Of a DNA stretch of 64,000 bases, positions 53,731 to 64,000 are shown in pieces. The translations under genes were made by a program, and so were the position numbers. Positions within the stretch are counted from its first letter, which is position 1; every line of letters begins with the position of its first letter. The notes beneath the pieces were generated by a model, which saw only the letters and a program-made list of their open reading frames with translations, did not search any database and had not been told where the DNA came from. This DNA is from Natronospirillum sp. GTDB lineage: Bacteria > Pseudomonadota > Gammaproteobacteria > Pseudomonadales > Natronospirillaceae. The stretch is taken from positions 1-64,000 of the forward strand of contig NZ_JAIUMC010000002.1 in assembly GCF_022565775.1 (NCBI RefSeq), written 5' to 3'.

Positions 53731-56700
53731 ATGCGGAGACTCAAGACTAAGATCCTGCAATTGGCGGCAGGTCTGAGCTGCTCCATTCTGCTGGCCACGT
53801 CCGCTCAGGCCAACCTGGCTCAGTCACCTCTGTTCCTGACTCAGGCCATTGCGCCCTTGGTCATGTTGAACATGTCCAACGACAATCAGCTTTTTTTCCA
53901 GGCTTACCCGGAATATGCCGACCTGACGGGTGATGGCAATATCGAGTTTACCTACACGCACAGCTTCGAGTATTACGGCTATTTCGATCCCAATCAGTGT
54001 TACAGCTACGATACAACCAACAATCGCTACTCGCCTGCAGGGGCCGCCATTGATGGGTATTGTGACAATGTTTCCGGCGGTGATTGGAGCGGCAATTTCC
54101 TCAATTGGGTGTCGATGGCTCGGATAGATGTGGTGCGCAAGATTCTCTATGGTGGCTATCGCTCGACAGATGATACCGACCTGACGGTGCTTGAGCGCAG
54201 CTACCTGCCCAATGACGCCCATAGTTGGGTCAGATATTACAATGGTGATGATCTAAGCAAACTGACACCCTACGGCACAACTGCCGACAGAGTGCGCACC
54301 GAAGACGATGGCCCACTTGCGTTCAACAGTTCGACCAGTTTCCAGATACCCTCCGGCTCGCGTAACGCGACCGGAGACCGACAAACCCTGACGTTGACGG
54401 GCTGGAATAATCAGGGTGATATCCAGATCGGTGACCAGATCCGGGTTTTGAGTACCCCTACTGGAGCGGCCAATGCTGCCACTCTGGAGGCAGTGGTCTA
54501 CAGTCGGAGCTACAACAATAATCAGATCAGTGTACAGATTACCAATGTGACGCCTGCCAGTCGGGTGGGGGACACGCTGTCCAACTGGCGGATCGAAAAC
54601 CTGTCGCGTGTCGGCGTCAGTTTCTGCAACACCACGGCCACTGACACGACTCGCTCGCAGAATGTCACCGACCCTCCGCTGATCAGAGCGGCCAGAGGGG
54701 ACTACAGCCTGTGGACGGCCAACGAACGCTGGCAGTGCCAGTGGTCTGACGAAGAGAATCGCACCGGCACCAACTCCATGCAGGTTGGGGGTGTCAATTT
54801 CAGTAACGGCAACTACATGACAGCCTCCGGGTTGCGCGGCAACTCGGACAATCCGGTTCGCTCGGAAGTGGGTCTTGGCCAGCAAAACTATGTGGCTCGC
54901 GTTGAGGTCTGTAACGAATCTCCGGTAAACGGAGAAGCCTGCACCGAATACCCCAATGGTGAATTCAAACCGACCGGCCTGCTGCAGGAATATGGCGCTT
55001 CGGGAGACATCGATTTCGGACTGTTGACCGGCACCTATGACAAGAACCTGTCTGGCGGCACCTTGCGCAAGAATATCAAAACCTTCTCCGACGAGGTGGA
55101 TGAAGACACCGGACAATTCGTTCAGCCGCTTGATGGAGATGGGGACGCAATCGGCTCCATTGTCGGCTCGATGAATGCGTTGCGTATTTATGGGTATAAC
55201 CACGACACCGGTGTCTATACCGGAGCGGGCGATGACTGCGGAGTCGGTGTCAACAAAAGTGATATGGAAGACGGCAAGTGCATGAACTGGGGTAACCCTC
55301 AGGCCGAAATGTTTCTGGAAGCCGTGCGTTACTTTGCCGGAGAAGACCCGACATCGGCTTTTGAAGTCACCGACGACAGAATCAGTGGCCTGACCAGTGA
55401 AGATTGGGATGACCCGCTGAGCAATGACAATTGGTGTGCCAATTTGAACCTGGTGAACTTCAATGCCAGTTATTCCTCTTTCGATGGTGAAGAGCTTGAT
55501 GGAATTTCTGATCTGAACACCAATGAGAGTGTTGACTACTGGACCAATCGGGTTGGTGAGGGTGAAGGGCTGCATGCGACAAATACGACAGCGTTTTTTG
55601 GCGGCGGCAATGCATTGTGTACCGCCAAGTCTCTCGGGTTTTTGGCAGACGTTACCGGCTTGTGTCCGGAAGCGCCCAATCAGGACGGCACCTACCATAT
55701 TGCTGGCCTGGCGCACTATGCGTGGGCAGAAAGTATTCGAAATGATCTGCAGGATGCCAATGATGATCCGGCAGACGTTCACGTACGAACCCATGGTGTG
55801 GCGCTGGCCTCGGCCATTCCCCGTATAGACATCCCCCGCCCGGGCGAGACCGAACCAGCCGTGACCATACTGCCTGCCTGTGAAAACCAGGGAGACGGAG
55901 GGTTGCGCTGTGCCTTGACGGATTTCCGGGTAATCGATCTGGACACGGAGAACGGCACAGGCTCTTTCTTCATCCAGTGGGATGTCCACGAGTGGGGCAG
56001 TGACTTTGATATGGATATCAACGGTACCCTGTCCTACGAGATTACTGATGATGAGATTACCGTGACCACCCGGACCTGGGCAGACTCCAGTGGTCGATCA
56101 ACCGGTTTTGGTTATATTACCAGTGGTACAGAGAAGGATGGCTATCATGCGCATTCCGGCATCAATAGCTATACCTATGAAGATCCGACCGGCGCAACTG
56201 ACTGCGAGGATGGCTGCAGTGTCAATGACGATCCAACCAGCTACACCTATGAGCTGAGTGGTGACGGGCCAGCTCAGTTGCTGCGCGAGCCCCTTTACTA
56301 TGCGGCCAAGTGGGGCGGCTATGACAAGAGCCGCGATTTCCCGAGTGATGTGTCCTCCTGGGACCGCAATGGCGATGGCCTGCCAGACAACTACTATTTT
56401 GCCATCGACCCTGCACGACTGGCCGAAAACCTGTCGCAGGTGTTCAGGGATATAGTGGAAACTTCAGATTCAGCAACTGCCGTGGCCACCAACTCTTCGC
56501 GCCTGGATACCGACACCAAAGTGTTTCAGGCCCAGTTCGACAGTGGCGGCTGGTTTGGTGACCTGCTGGCATTCGACTTTGTTGATCAGGACATGATGTG
56601 GAGTGCGGCGACGGAGTTACGTGAAAGGGCCAGTGCGACCAGAAGGATTCTGACCATGATCGATGGTGACGCGGAGTTTCTGGGTGCCACCATTCCCGCG

Positions 56701-58371
56701 GCGATGGATGTGGATGGCCTGGGGGATCAACGTATGGACTGGCTCTATGGTCAGCAGGTCCCCGGATTACGTGACCGTACCTTCAATTCACAGCGGGAAA
56801 TTTTGGGTGACATCGTCAACTCGAATCCTCAGTTTGTTGGCAGAGCCAACTATGGTAACCGCTTGATCGGTGGCGCGGAGGGGAACAGCTATTCGATGTT
56901 TCGTGCCAACGAGGATTACCGTGACCGACCGGACATGGTTTACGTTGGTGCCAATGACGGCATGCTGCATGGCTTCAGTGTAGACAGTGGCGAAGAGTGG
57001 TTCGCGTATGTGCCTTCAGAGCTGTTGACTGAAGAGATGCCCGGTGAGGATTATGCGCCACTGGCCTACCTGTCGGATCCTGACTACGAGCACCGTTATT
57101 TTGTCGATGGCACGCCCATCGTTCGTGATGCTTATCTGGTGGATGAATTCAATAATGCTGCTTGGCACACGGTACTGGTTGGCACCATGGGTAACGGCGG
57201 TCGCACCGTATTCGCACTGGATGTCACCAAACCACAGGATGATTTCGACACGGACAATGTGCTCTGGGAGTTCACTCACGATGAACTGGGCTATGGTGTC
57301 ACCGATCCTGAAATAGTGCGTCTGCCCAGCGGTGAATGGGCAGCGGTGTTTGGTAACGGTTATGGCACTGACAGCGGAGAGTCCGGTGTGTTTATTGTCA
57401 ACCTGAGTGATCCTGAAGACTATACCTTTATCAGTAGCGAAAACGGCACCCCTGGGACACAGAATGCCATGGCGCCGGCAATGGTCACTGACTGGGGCAA
57501 CAACAACCGGGTGGCCAGTCGCGGTTACGTCGGTGATCTGCAGGGGCGTCTCTACCGGATCGAATTCGATGATGATGATCTGGACGAGGCCACACTGACC
57601 CAGATTTTCCGAACACAAAACGGTAAGCCGATCACCGTCAAGCCGGTAGGTCAGCCACACCCGAGCCAGACCGGGGCCTATGTGGTGTCATTTGGCACCG
57701 GCAGCTATTTCCGCAATCAGGATCGACTGGACAACAGTGTGCAGGCGCTCTACGGCATCATTGATGATGGCAATGTGGTGAACTTCAATCAGTTGCTGCA
57801 ACAGGAGATCATATTCCAGGATGACGTGGACTTTACCTTTGATGGCGAGGACGTCACCTTTGCGCTGAGGGCCACTACCGACCACCAACTGGACGAGAAC
57901 AATCCGGAGCCCGGCTGGTACCTGAGACTCGAATATGACGGGACGAACGAGGGCGAGCGTGTGGTCAGCCGGCCCAGCCTGGCGCCCGGGGCAGGTCGTA
58001 ATGCAGTGCGTTTCACAACCCTTATCCCTGATATTGATCCGTGCGGTATCGGCAGGACCGGTTATTTGATGGAACTCGATATCCTGACGGGCAGTCGGCC
58101 GGAAGCGCCCGTGTTCGATCTGGATGGGGACGGTTTGTTCGATGATGAAGACATGATCACAATCATCGTCGATGGTGAAGAAATCACGGTGCCGGTATCA
58201 GGGGTAGGCGGTGTGACTCAGGGCGAAGAGCTCAGCACCGTCCAGGATATTCAGGGCGTCGAGCAGATTGTGCAGCCGGTTGACCCTGATGATGACAACC
58301 CGGACCCGAGCCCTGGGCTACTGGGGGATCAGGGGTCCTCGGGTCGAATTGGCTGGGAGCAGTTGCGATGA
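53731..58371 (+). CDS. pilY1: Type IV pilus tip/adhesion protein PilY1
   Basis: 1546 aa; [35 protein letters not shown]-terminus, C-terminal propeller ([33 protein letters not shown]). Confidence 0.95.
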   Translation: MRRLKTKILQLAAGLSCSILLATSAQANLAQSPLFLTQAIAPLVMLNMSNDNQLFFQAYPEYADLTGDGNIEFTYTHSFEYYGYFDPNQCYSYDTTNNRYSPAGAAIDGYCDNVSGGDWSGNFLNWVSMARIDVVRKILYGGYRSTDDTDLTVLERSYLPNDAHSWVRYYNGDDLSKLTPYGTTADRVRTEDDGPLAFNSSTSFQIPSGSRNATGDRQTLTLTGWNNQGDIQIGDQIRVLSTPTGAANAATLEAVVYSRSYNNNQISVQITNVTPASRVGDTLSNWRIENLSRVGVSFCNTTATDTTRSQNVTDPPLIRAARGDYSLWTANERWQCQWSDEENRTGTNSMQVGGVNFSNGNYMTASGLRGNSDNPVRSEVGLGQQNYVARVEVCNESPVNGEACTEYPNGEFKPTGLLQEYGASGDIDFGLLTGTYDKNLSGGTLRKNIKTFSDEVDEDTGQFVQPLDGDGDAIGSIVGSMNALRIYGYNHDTGVYTGAGDDCGVGVNKSDMEDGKCMNWGNPQAEMFLEAVRYFAGEDPTSAFEVTDDRISGLTSEDWDDPLSNDNWCANLNLVNFNASYSSFDGEELDGISDLNTNESVDYWTNRVGEGEGLHATNTTAFFGGGNALCTAKSLGFLADVTGLCPEAPNQDGTYHIAGLAHYAWAESIRNDLQDANDDPADVHVRTHGVALASAIPRIDIPRPGETEPAVTILPACENQGDGGLRCALTDFRVIDLDTENGTGSFFIQWDVHEWGSDFDMDINGTLSYEITDDEITVTTRTWADSSGRSTGFGYITSGTEKDGYHAHSGINSYTYEDPTGATDCEDGCSVNDDPTSYTYELSGDGPAQLLREPLYYAAKWGGYDKSRDFPSDVSSWDRNGDGLPDNYYFAIDPARLAENLSQVFRDIVETSDSATAVATNSSRLDTDTKVFQAQFDSGGWFGDLLAFDFVDQDMMWSAATELRERASATRRILTMIDGDAEFLGATIPAAMDVDGLGDQRMDWLYGQQVPGLRDRTFNSQREILGDIVNSNPQFVGRANYGNRLIGGAEGNSYSMFRANEDYRDRPDMVYVGANDGMLHGFSVDSGEEWFAYVPSELLTEEMPGEDYAPLAYLSDPDYEHRYFVDGTPIVRDAYLVDEFNNAAWHTVLVGTMGNGGRTVFALDVTKPQDDFDTDNVLWEFTHDELGYGVTDPEIVRLPSGEWAAVFGNGYGTDSGESGVFIVNLSDPEDYTFISSENGTPGTQNAMAPAMVTDWGNNNRVASRGYVGDLQGRLYRIEFDDDDLDEATLTQIFRTQNGKPITVKPVGQPHPSQTGAYVVSFGTGSYFRNQDRLDNSVQALYGIIDDGNVVNFNQLLQQEIIFQDDVDFTFDGEDVTFALRATTDHQLDENNPEPGWYLRLEYDGTNEGERVVSRPSLAPGAGRNAVRFTTLIPDIDPCGIGRTGYLMELDILTGSRPEAPVFDLDGDGLFDDEDMITIIVDGEEITVPVSGVGGVTQGEELSTVQDIQGVEQIVQPVDPDDDNPDPSPGLLGDQGSSGRIGWEQLR

Positions 58372-58856
58372 TGTTTTCACTGTGGAGGAGAACACCCACC
58401 ATGCGGGACAGAGTCCGGTATATCCCCGGGTTCCGCGGGCCCAAACGGGCTCGCGGGGTGAACCTGATCGAACTGATGATCGTGGTTGGTATCATTGGGG
58501 TGCTGGCGGCGATTGCGATTCCCAACTACCAGACCTATCAGGAGCGGACGCGGCGGGCGGACGCGGCGGCGGACCTGATGGAACTGGCGCAGTGGCTGGA
58601 GCGCTATCGGATCAACAACAATACCTATGAACTGGCGACAGGTGTCAATCTGCCATTCAACACCAGCCCGCGGGACGGCAATACGGCGTTTTATACTCTG
58701 TCCGTTGACAATGATGAAACAGATCAGACCCGTTTCGTCTTGCAGGCTGTGCCCAATGCCAATACGGTACAGGCCAATGACAGTTGCGGCACACTGACGC
58801 TGAATCAGGCTGGCACGCGCGGCGCTGACGATACCGTCACCGAGTGCTGGCGCTGA
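58368..58856 (+). CDS. pilE: Type IV pilin PilE-like minor pilin
   Basis: [53 protein letters not shown]; overlaps pilY1 by ATGA. Confidence 0.92.
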   Translation: MMFSLWRRTPTMRDRVRYIPGFRGPKRARGVNLIELMIVVGIIGVLAAIAIPNYQTYQERTRRADAAADLMELAQWLERYRINNNTYELATGVNLPFNTSPRDGNTAFYTLSVDNDETDQTRFVLQAVPNANTVQANDSCGTLTLNQAGTRGADDTVTECWR

Positions 58857-59405
58857 TCACTCCACACAGGCCTCACCCGGCTCATCATAGCGCTCGAGCC
58901 GGGTGCGGCCGGCCTGCGCAATGATGATGCGGGCCCTTTCTCCTGACTCGCCCGGAGCACAGAGTCGTACGTGACCCCCGGTTGCCCGGCGCGGGGCCCC
59001 CATCAGGTTATACTGGTGCCACGGCATATGGCTGGGATGCGAGCTTAGCCGGACATTGTCCGGCAGCTCAAACTGCCGGACAACCTGGTCCGCTGTATGA
59101 ACCTGTCGGTTGTGGTTCGGGTCGCGGAAAACAACCAGCGGCCCATTGTTCCATTGCGGCCCGCAGGCACCGTCTTCGTCCAGCACACAGAGCGTAATGG
59201 TGGTGCGTTCTTCGACCGCGGTCTGCCGGGCCAGCCGGAAGGCGATATGCACCGTGTGCACACTGCTTCTGACTTGTGAGCCACTGACCAGATCACGCAT
59301 CTGCTGACCGCCGAAGCTGGCTGTCAGGGCCAGCAGGCTGACCACCAGCATCAATTCCAACAGCTTGAAACCTTGCTGCCGTGAAGCTGCCTGAATCGTT
59401 CGCAT
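58857..59405 (-). CDS. fimT: FimT/GspH-type pseudopilin, candidate DNA-uptake pilin
   Basis: G/FKLLELMLVVSLLALTASFGGQQMRDLVS; C-terminal AQAGRTRLERYDEPGEACVE. Confidence 0.8.
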   Translation of the reverse strand: MRTIQAASRQQGFKLLELMLVVSLLALTASFGGQQMRDLVSGSQVRSSVHTVHIAFRLARQTAVEERTTITLCVLDEDGACGPQWNNGPLVVFRDPNHNRQVHTADQVVRQFELPDNVRLSSHPSHMPWHQYNLMGAPRRATGGHVRLCAPGESGERARIIIAQAGRTRLERYDEPGEACVE

Positions 59406-59619
59406 GACACCTGCCTCCCTGGATGTCGTATCAAGATTGCGAGTCGACTCAGATTAGCGGGTTGTCGGTGCTCTGCCTCTAACCTCGGGTATAGACTTTC
59501 AGGCGCTCTTCTGCCGAATTGCTCCTGGCCCTTGGCAACTGTGACCGTCTGGCCGACAATACGGGCTCACTATTCCGGCCTCAGCGGCCATCAACCGGAT
59601 AACGGGCAAAGAAAACACC

Positions 59620-61254
59620 ATGACAGACAGTTTGCGCATCCAGTTGGTTCAGGATGATTTCCCGGTGGGCGACATACCCGGCAACGCACAGCGGATTATC
59701 GAGCGCGGACGACAAGCCATCGAAGAGCAGGCCAGGGTGGTGGTCTTTCCCGAGCTCACACTGACCGGGTATCCGCCGGAAGACCTGCTGTTGCGGCCCA
59801 GCCTGCAGCCCCGTATTGACCAAGCGCTTGACGAAATACGACAGGCGGCCCTTCCAACAGCCCTGGTTATAGGGTTGCCCTGGCATGTCGACGGCCACCT
59901 CTACAATGCCCTGTTCGTGATTGACCATGGCGCCATTGTGGCCCGCTATCTCAAGCGCCGCCTGCCCAACTACCAGGTATTTGACGAACATCGCTACTTT
60001 GCCTGCGGTTCTGAACCGGTAGTATGGGAGTGTGAGGGTATACGGCTGGGTCTGAGCATCTGTGAGGACATCTGGTTTGATGATGTGCCGGAAGATCTGA
60101 AATCAGCCGGTGCCGATCTGATACTGACCCTGAATGCCTCTCCGTTTCATGTCGACCGGGCGTCGCAACGCCGGGCTTTTCTGATGCGGCAGGCAAGGGC
60201 GCATCAGATCGGCATTCTCTACGTCAACGCCCACAGTGCGCAGGACGAGCTCGTCTTTGACGGTGGGTCGATCGTCGTGGATGCAAACGGCCAGTTGCGT
60301 GCGGCTCTGCCGGAGCTGGAAACCGCCACGCTGAAGATTGAGGTCAGCCGCGACGCGGAAGGCACCGCTCGGATCATGGGGGACTATTCGGTAGCAGAGC
60401 TGCTGAGCGCCGAGGCCAGTGTCTACGAGGCACTGAAGCAGGGGCTGGCCAGTTATGTGAACCGCAACGGTTTTCCGGGGGTGGTGCTCGGCCTGTCCGG
60501 TGGTATTGATTCTGCACTGAGCCTGGCCATTGCCGTGGATGCCTTGGGGGCTGATCGCGTGAAGGCCGTCATGATGCCGTTTCGCTATACCTCATCGATC
60601 AGTCAGGAAGACGCCCGGGCCGAAGCCGAACTGCTGGGCGTTGATTATCATGTGCTGCCCATCGAGCAATTGTATGACACCGGCATGGCCGAGCTGGCCC
60701 CGGTGTTCGGCGACCGCCCGGCAGACGTGACCGAGCAGAATCTGCAATCGCGCCTGCGCGGCGTGCTGCTGATGGCGCTGTCCAACAAGCTGGGCCATAT
60801 GGTGCTGACAACAGGCAACAAGAGTGAGCTGGCGGTCGGTTATGCAACCCTCTATGGCGACATGTGCGGGGGCTACAATGCGCTGAAGGATGTTCCTAAA
60901 CTCCTGGTTTTCCGGCTGGCCCGCTACCGCAACAGCCTGAGCCCGGCCATCCCCGAGCGGGTCATCACCCGCCCTCCCAGTGCTGAACTGGCGCCGGATC
61001 AGAAAGACGAAGACAGTCTGCCGGCGTACGATATTCTGGATCCGATCATCGAGCGCTACGTCGAGCATGATGAGAGTGCGGAGGCCATTGTCGCTGCCGG
61101 GTTTGATCGTGAGGCGGTCTATCAGGTGGTTCGGCTGATTGATCGCAATGAGTACAAGCGCCGACAGGCGCCTGAAGGGGTGCGCATCACACCGCGCGGT
61201 TTCGGTCGCGACCGGCGCTATCCGATCACCCATGCCTGGAAACCGGGCCTCTGA
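59620..61254 (+). CDS. nadE: Glutamine-dependent NAD+ synthetase
   Basis: N-terminal nitrilase-like domain (FPELTLTGYPPEDLL, GLSICEDIWF), GLSGGIDSALSLAIAVDALG synthetase motif. Confidence 0.96.
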   Translation: MTDSLRIQLVQDDFPVGDIPGNAQRIIERGRQAIEEQARVVVFPELTLTGYPPEDLLLRPSLQPRIDQALDEIRQAALPTALVIGLPWHVDGHLYNALFVIDHGAIVARYLKRRLPNYQVFDEHRYFACGSEPVVWECEGIRLGLSICEDIWFDDVPEDLKSAGADLILTLNASPFHVDRASQRRAFLMRQARAHQIGILYVNAHSAQDELVFDGGSIVVDANGQLRAALPELETATLKIEVSRDAEGTARIMGDYSVAELLSAEASVYEALKQGLASYVNRNGFPGVVLGLSGGIDSALSLAIAVDALGADRVKAVMMPFRYTSSISQEDARAEAELLGVDYHVLPIEQLYDTGMAELAPVFGDRPADVTEQNLQSRLRGVLLMALSNKLGHMVLTTGNKSELAVGYATLYGDMCGGYNALKDVPKLLVFRLARYRNSLSPAIPERVITRPPSAELAPDQKDEDSLPAYDILDPIIERYVEHDESAEAIVAAGFDREAVYQVVRLIDRNEYKRRQAPEGVRITPRGFGRDRRYPITHAWKPGL

Positions 61255-61257
61255 TCG

Positions 61258-62790
61258 TCAGGCAGGAAATATCCGGGCAAGCATGTTGCGCAGCGCCTCG
61301 ACCTTGACCGGCTTGTCGACAAAGCTGTTCATGCGGGCCCGCTTGCAGGCTTCCCGTTCCTGCTGGGTAACCGAAGCCGTGACTGCAACAACGGGCACAT
61401 CAAAGCCTTCCGCACGCAAGGCATGGGTCGCCGCAATGCCATCCAGAGAAGGCATGTGCAGGTCCATCAGGACCAGCGCAAAGGGTTTCTTGCGGGCCAG
61501 CTCAAGGGCCTCATGGCCATCGCTGGCCAGCGTCACCTCCGCACCCAGGTGCTGCAGCATACGCCGCATGATCAGTTGATTGGTATTGTTGTCTTCCGCG
61601 ACCAGCACGGAGAAGGGGGTAGGTGGTACAAACTCGGGTGGTGCCGGTACTTCCTCTTCGAGCGCTGTGGTCTGGGTCGGAAGAATGACCTCGGCCAGGG
61701 TGCCGACAGACGGCTCGCTGCGCATCCGGAAATCGCCGTGCATCAGTTCGACCAGTGACTTGCACACGGACAGGCCGATACCTGAGCCAGTGTGGCGTCG
61801 GTTGCGTTCAGGGTGGACCTGAAAGAATGGAGTACCAATCTGATTGAGCTTGTCGGGTGCAATGCCAATGCCCGAATCTTCCACCAGTATCCGCAAAGCG
61901 CCATGGTGTTCGGAGTCGGCCTCGCCACTTTCTTTGTAAGTGACCTCCAGCCGAATAAACCCCTGCTCGGTGAACTTGACCGCATTGGACAGCAGGTTGG
62001 TCAATATCTGTCGAATGCGCGCTTCATCTGCCAGCAAGCGAACGGGGAATTTTTCAGCCAGTTGGTAGCGGAAGTCGAGCCCTTTTTCTTCGGCCAGATC
62101 ACGCATCAGAATCACGACATCATCCAGCGTCGGGCGCAGGTCACCCAGAGAGGGCGTTATGCGCAGGCTGTTGTTTTCAATCTTGGACAGATCGAGTATG
62201 TCCTCGACCAGTCGGTTCATTGCATCGGCAGAGCGCACGATCAGATCCAGTTGCCCGGTGGTTTCCGCACTCTCCTTCTGTTTCTGGCGCAGCAGGGAGG
62301 CGGTGCCCATGATGCCGTTGAGTGGCGTACGCAATTCGTGGCTCATATTGGCCAGAAACAGGGTCTTTGCCGCATTGGCCGCTTCGGCTTCATCCCGTGC
62401 GTATTCCAGGCGCCGTTCGGTTTCCTTCAGGTCCGTGATGTCACGCGAGGAACCGAACAGAAAGTCCTTGCCCTCATATTCCAGCGGCACCAGCATGGTG
62501 TGCCAGAATTTGCTCGATCCATCCGGCGCGATGCCTTCTTCTTCATAGTAGATGGTACGCCCAGACTGCAAACAGTCCCGGTAGTGACTCAGAACCGTGT
62601 CCGGAGCGGGCAGCAGGTCAATCAGCCGGGTGCCTTGCAGGTCGGCACTTTTGGCGCCAATGAAATCTTCCAGTACATGGTTGATGCCTTCTATGTAGAA
62701 GTCGTCATCCCTGACCCGAATCAAGAACATCGAGTCCAGGGAGTTTTGCCACATGCCATGAAAGAGAAGTTGCTCGATGACGGTTTTCAT
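61258..62790 (-). CDS. PAS-domain hybrid histidine kinase/response regulator
   Basis: PAS/PAC region, [23 protein letters not shown], receiver VLMDLHMPSLDGI; start at MKTVIEQ. Confidence 0.92.
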   Translation of the reverse strand: MKTVIEQLLFHGMWQNSLDSMFLIRVRDDDFYIEGINHVLEDFIGAKSADLQGTRLIDLLPAPDTVLSHYRDCLQSGRTIYYEEEGIAPDGSSKFWHTMLVPLEYEGKDFLFGSSRDITDLKETERRLEYARDEAEAANAAKTLFLANMSHELRTPLNGIMGTASLLRQKQKESAETTGQLDLIVRSADAMNRLVEDILDLSKIENNSLRITPSLGDLRPTLDDVVILMRDLAEEKGLDFRYQLAEKFPVRLLADEARIRQILTNLLSNAVKFTEQGFIRLEVTYKESGEADSEHHGALRILVEDSGIGIAPDKLNQIGTPFFQVHPERNRRHTGSGIGLSVCKSLVELMHGDFRMRSEPSVGTLAEVILPTQTTALEEEVPAPPEFVPPTPFSVLVAEDNNTNQLIMRRMLQHLGAEVTLASDGHEALELARKKPFALVLMDLHMPSLDGIAATHALRAEGFDVPVVAVTASVTQQEREACKRARMNSFVDKPVKVEALRNMLARIFPA

Positions 62791-62798
62791 TGGTCGGC

Positions 62799-63929
62799 TC
62801 AGGCCCCCTGCTCGGCGGACAGCGGCTGATAGCAACCGGCATAGCCCAGCTGCGCCAGCACCGTTGCATAGGCTCGCAAGATGGACGGCTTTTTCAGGGC
62901 CTGGTCGGCAACGAGGCCTATCACGTGAACGGTCTTACCCTGTTTCATTATGTCTTCCACCGAGGCGTTGGAGAAAGCATGGCCGTCTGTGGTGACATAG
63001 CAGATGCTGTCCGGCCCCATGCAGACTGGAGAGCTGGCGCTGTCTGACCATGCAATCATGTTTTCATTGAGCCCCATGATGGTCAGTTGGGAGGGCTTCT
63101 TGCCCAAACGAACGGTCATGCGATCAAAGCCGCCGGTTGTATCGACATCAACCCCGGTAATCGGGCCGCTGAACAACACTCTCAGTCGCGGCTTGAGTTC
63201 CGGCTGTTCGGCGAGTGCCGGCAAAGGGTCTATGCCAGCCGCCTGGGACTGACGCAGGATGGTCCCGATACTGAAACACAGGCTGAGAGAACCATGCACC
63301 ACGACCTTGTTCAATGCTTCAACGGTAGAGGGCCAGGTTGAGAAAGCTCCGGCTGAATCAAACGCGGGGGAACTGACGATGGATCGGCTCATGGCGTCTG
63401 CCTGGGACGGATCGTTCAGGGTCAACTGGGCTGTTATCGGTGTCTCGCCTTCGGAGGCCTCATTGCCGATCACGAAGGGGTGCACCGGGGCTGTTTCATT
63501 GAAGGTACTCATGCCCAGCGTGGACATGGCGCGCCCGGCCCCATCCGCATCCAGAATGGGAATGCCACGCTGAGCGCCGGCAAGGAGTGGAATCAGGCTG
63601 TTCATGGGCCCGGTCTCGCCGGGAATGAGGCAGCGGAAAGAACTGCCCGTCAATTGTTCCATCAGTCTGACCATGCGCACGGGCGCTCGCGTAAACCCCA
63701 TATCACCGCCAGAGGCTGCCGCAGGGGAGCCGATACCCGCCACTGTGCCGACAGGGCCTGTCTTGATCTGGTCAAAGCTGGCCACCGTGGGCCAGAGTGA
63801 CTGATTGGCCATGTAGTCGATGAGCGGGCGGGCCAGACTCAGTGGCCCACCGCCGCCGCTGCCCAGAAAGGCGGCCCCTTCGATGATACATTCCAGCTGC
63901 TCTCGGTTCAGGGGCTGGTTCAATTGCAT
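62799..63929 (-). CDS. DUF917 family protein
   Basis: 376 aa; IIEGAAFLGSGGGGPLSLARPLIDY N-terminus, HPFVIGNEASEGETPITAQL. Confidence 0.82.
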   Translation of the reverse strand: MQLNQPLNREQLECIIEGAAFLGSGGGGPLSLARPLIDYMANQSLWPTVASFDQIKTGPVGTVAGIGSPAAASGGDMGFTRAPVRMVRLMEQLTGSSFRCLIPGETGPMNSLIPLLAGAQRGIPILDADGAGRAMSTLGMSTFNETAPVHPFVIGNEASEGETPITAQLTLNDPSQADAMSRSIVSSPAFDSAGAFSTWPSTVEALNKVVVHGSLSLCFSIGTILRQSQAAGIDPLPALAEQPELKPRLRVLFSGPITGVDVDTTGGFDRMTVRLGKKPSQLTIMGLNENMIAWSDSASSPVCMGPDSICYVTTDGHAFSNASVEDIMKQGKTVHVIGLVADQALKKPSILRAYATVLAQLGYAGCYQPLSAEQGA

Positions 63930-64000
63930 AGGATTATCCTGTCAGCTTATATATGCAGTATAGCCTGCCATAGCCAGCCGAATCAGGGTAGAGCAGGGCA

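Noticed and set aside
54253-55989. 578-aa ORF on the minus strand inside pilY1
   Set aside because: Fully antisense to a well-supported CDS; no recognisable domain and the composition looks like a shadow frame of the pilY1 codons.

Overview
The window is a dense, mostly housekeeping stretch of a gammaproteobacterial chromosome. From memory, its gene order resembles Pseudomonas-type genomes. Main blocks: argG; mltF/purL; nadB<>rpoE(algU)-rseA-rseB-rseC-degP(mucD); lepA-lepB-DUF4845-rnc-era-recO-acpS; gacS/barA<>cysM-relA-mazG; rpsT<>murJ-ribF-ileS-lspA-fkpB-ispH; and a type IV pilus minor-pilin operon fimU-pilV-pilW-pilX-pilY1-pilE with a convergent FimT-like pseudopilin, followed by nadE, a hybrid histidine kinase and a DUF917 gene. 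I found no rRNA, tRNA, CRISPR array, prophage, IS transposase or recognisable defence system, and no clear new multi-gene system. The strongest unexplained signal is a 197-bp nested palindrome (9411-9607) between dusC and a retropepsin-like gene. It has 26-bp imperfect terminal inverted repeats, two REP-like hairpin units and a 9-bp inner repeat, all sharing one axis (REPIN/MITE-like). Other leads: a FimT-like pilin with a C-terminal GRTR motif (candidate DNA-uptake pilin); a proline-racemase-family protein with Ser/Thr at both catalytic Cys positions; a sigma-E-type promoter that moves the rpoE start; a terminator-like hairpin in the sdhE leader; a CRP/Vfr-type palindrome upstream of the pilin operon; and a DUF917-histidine kinase pair. 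All family names come from recognising the translated sequences. No database search was run.
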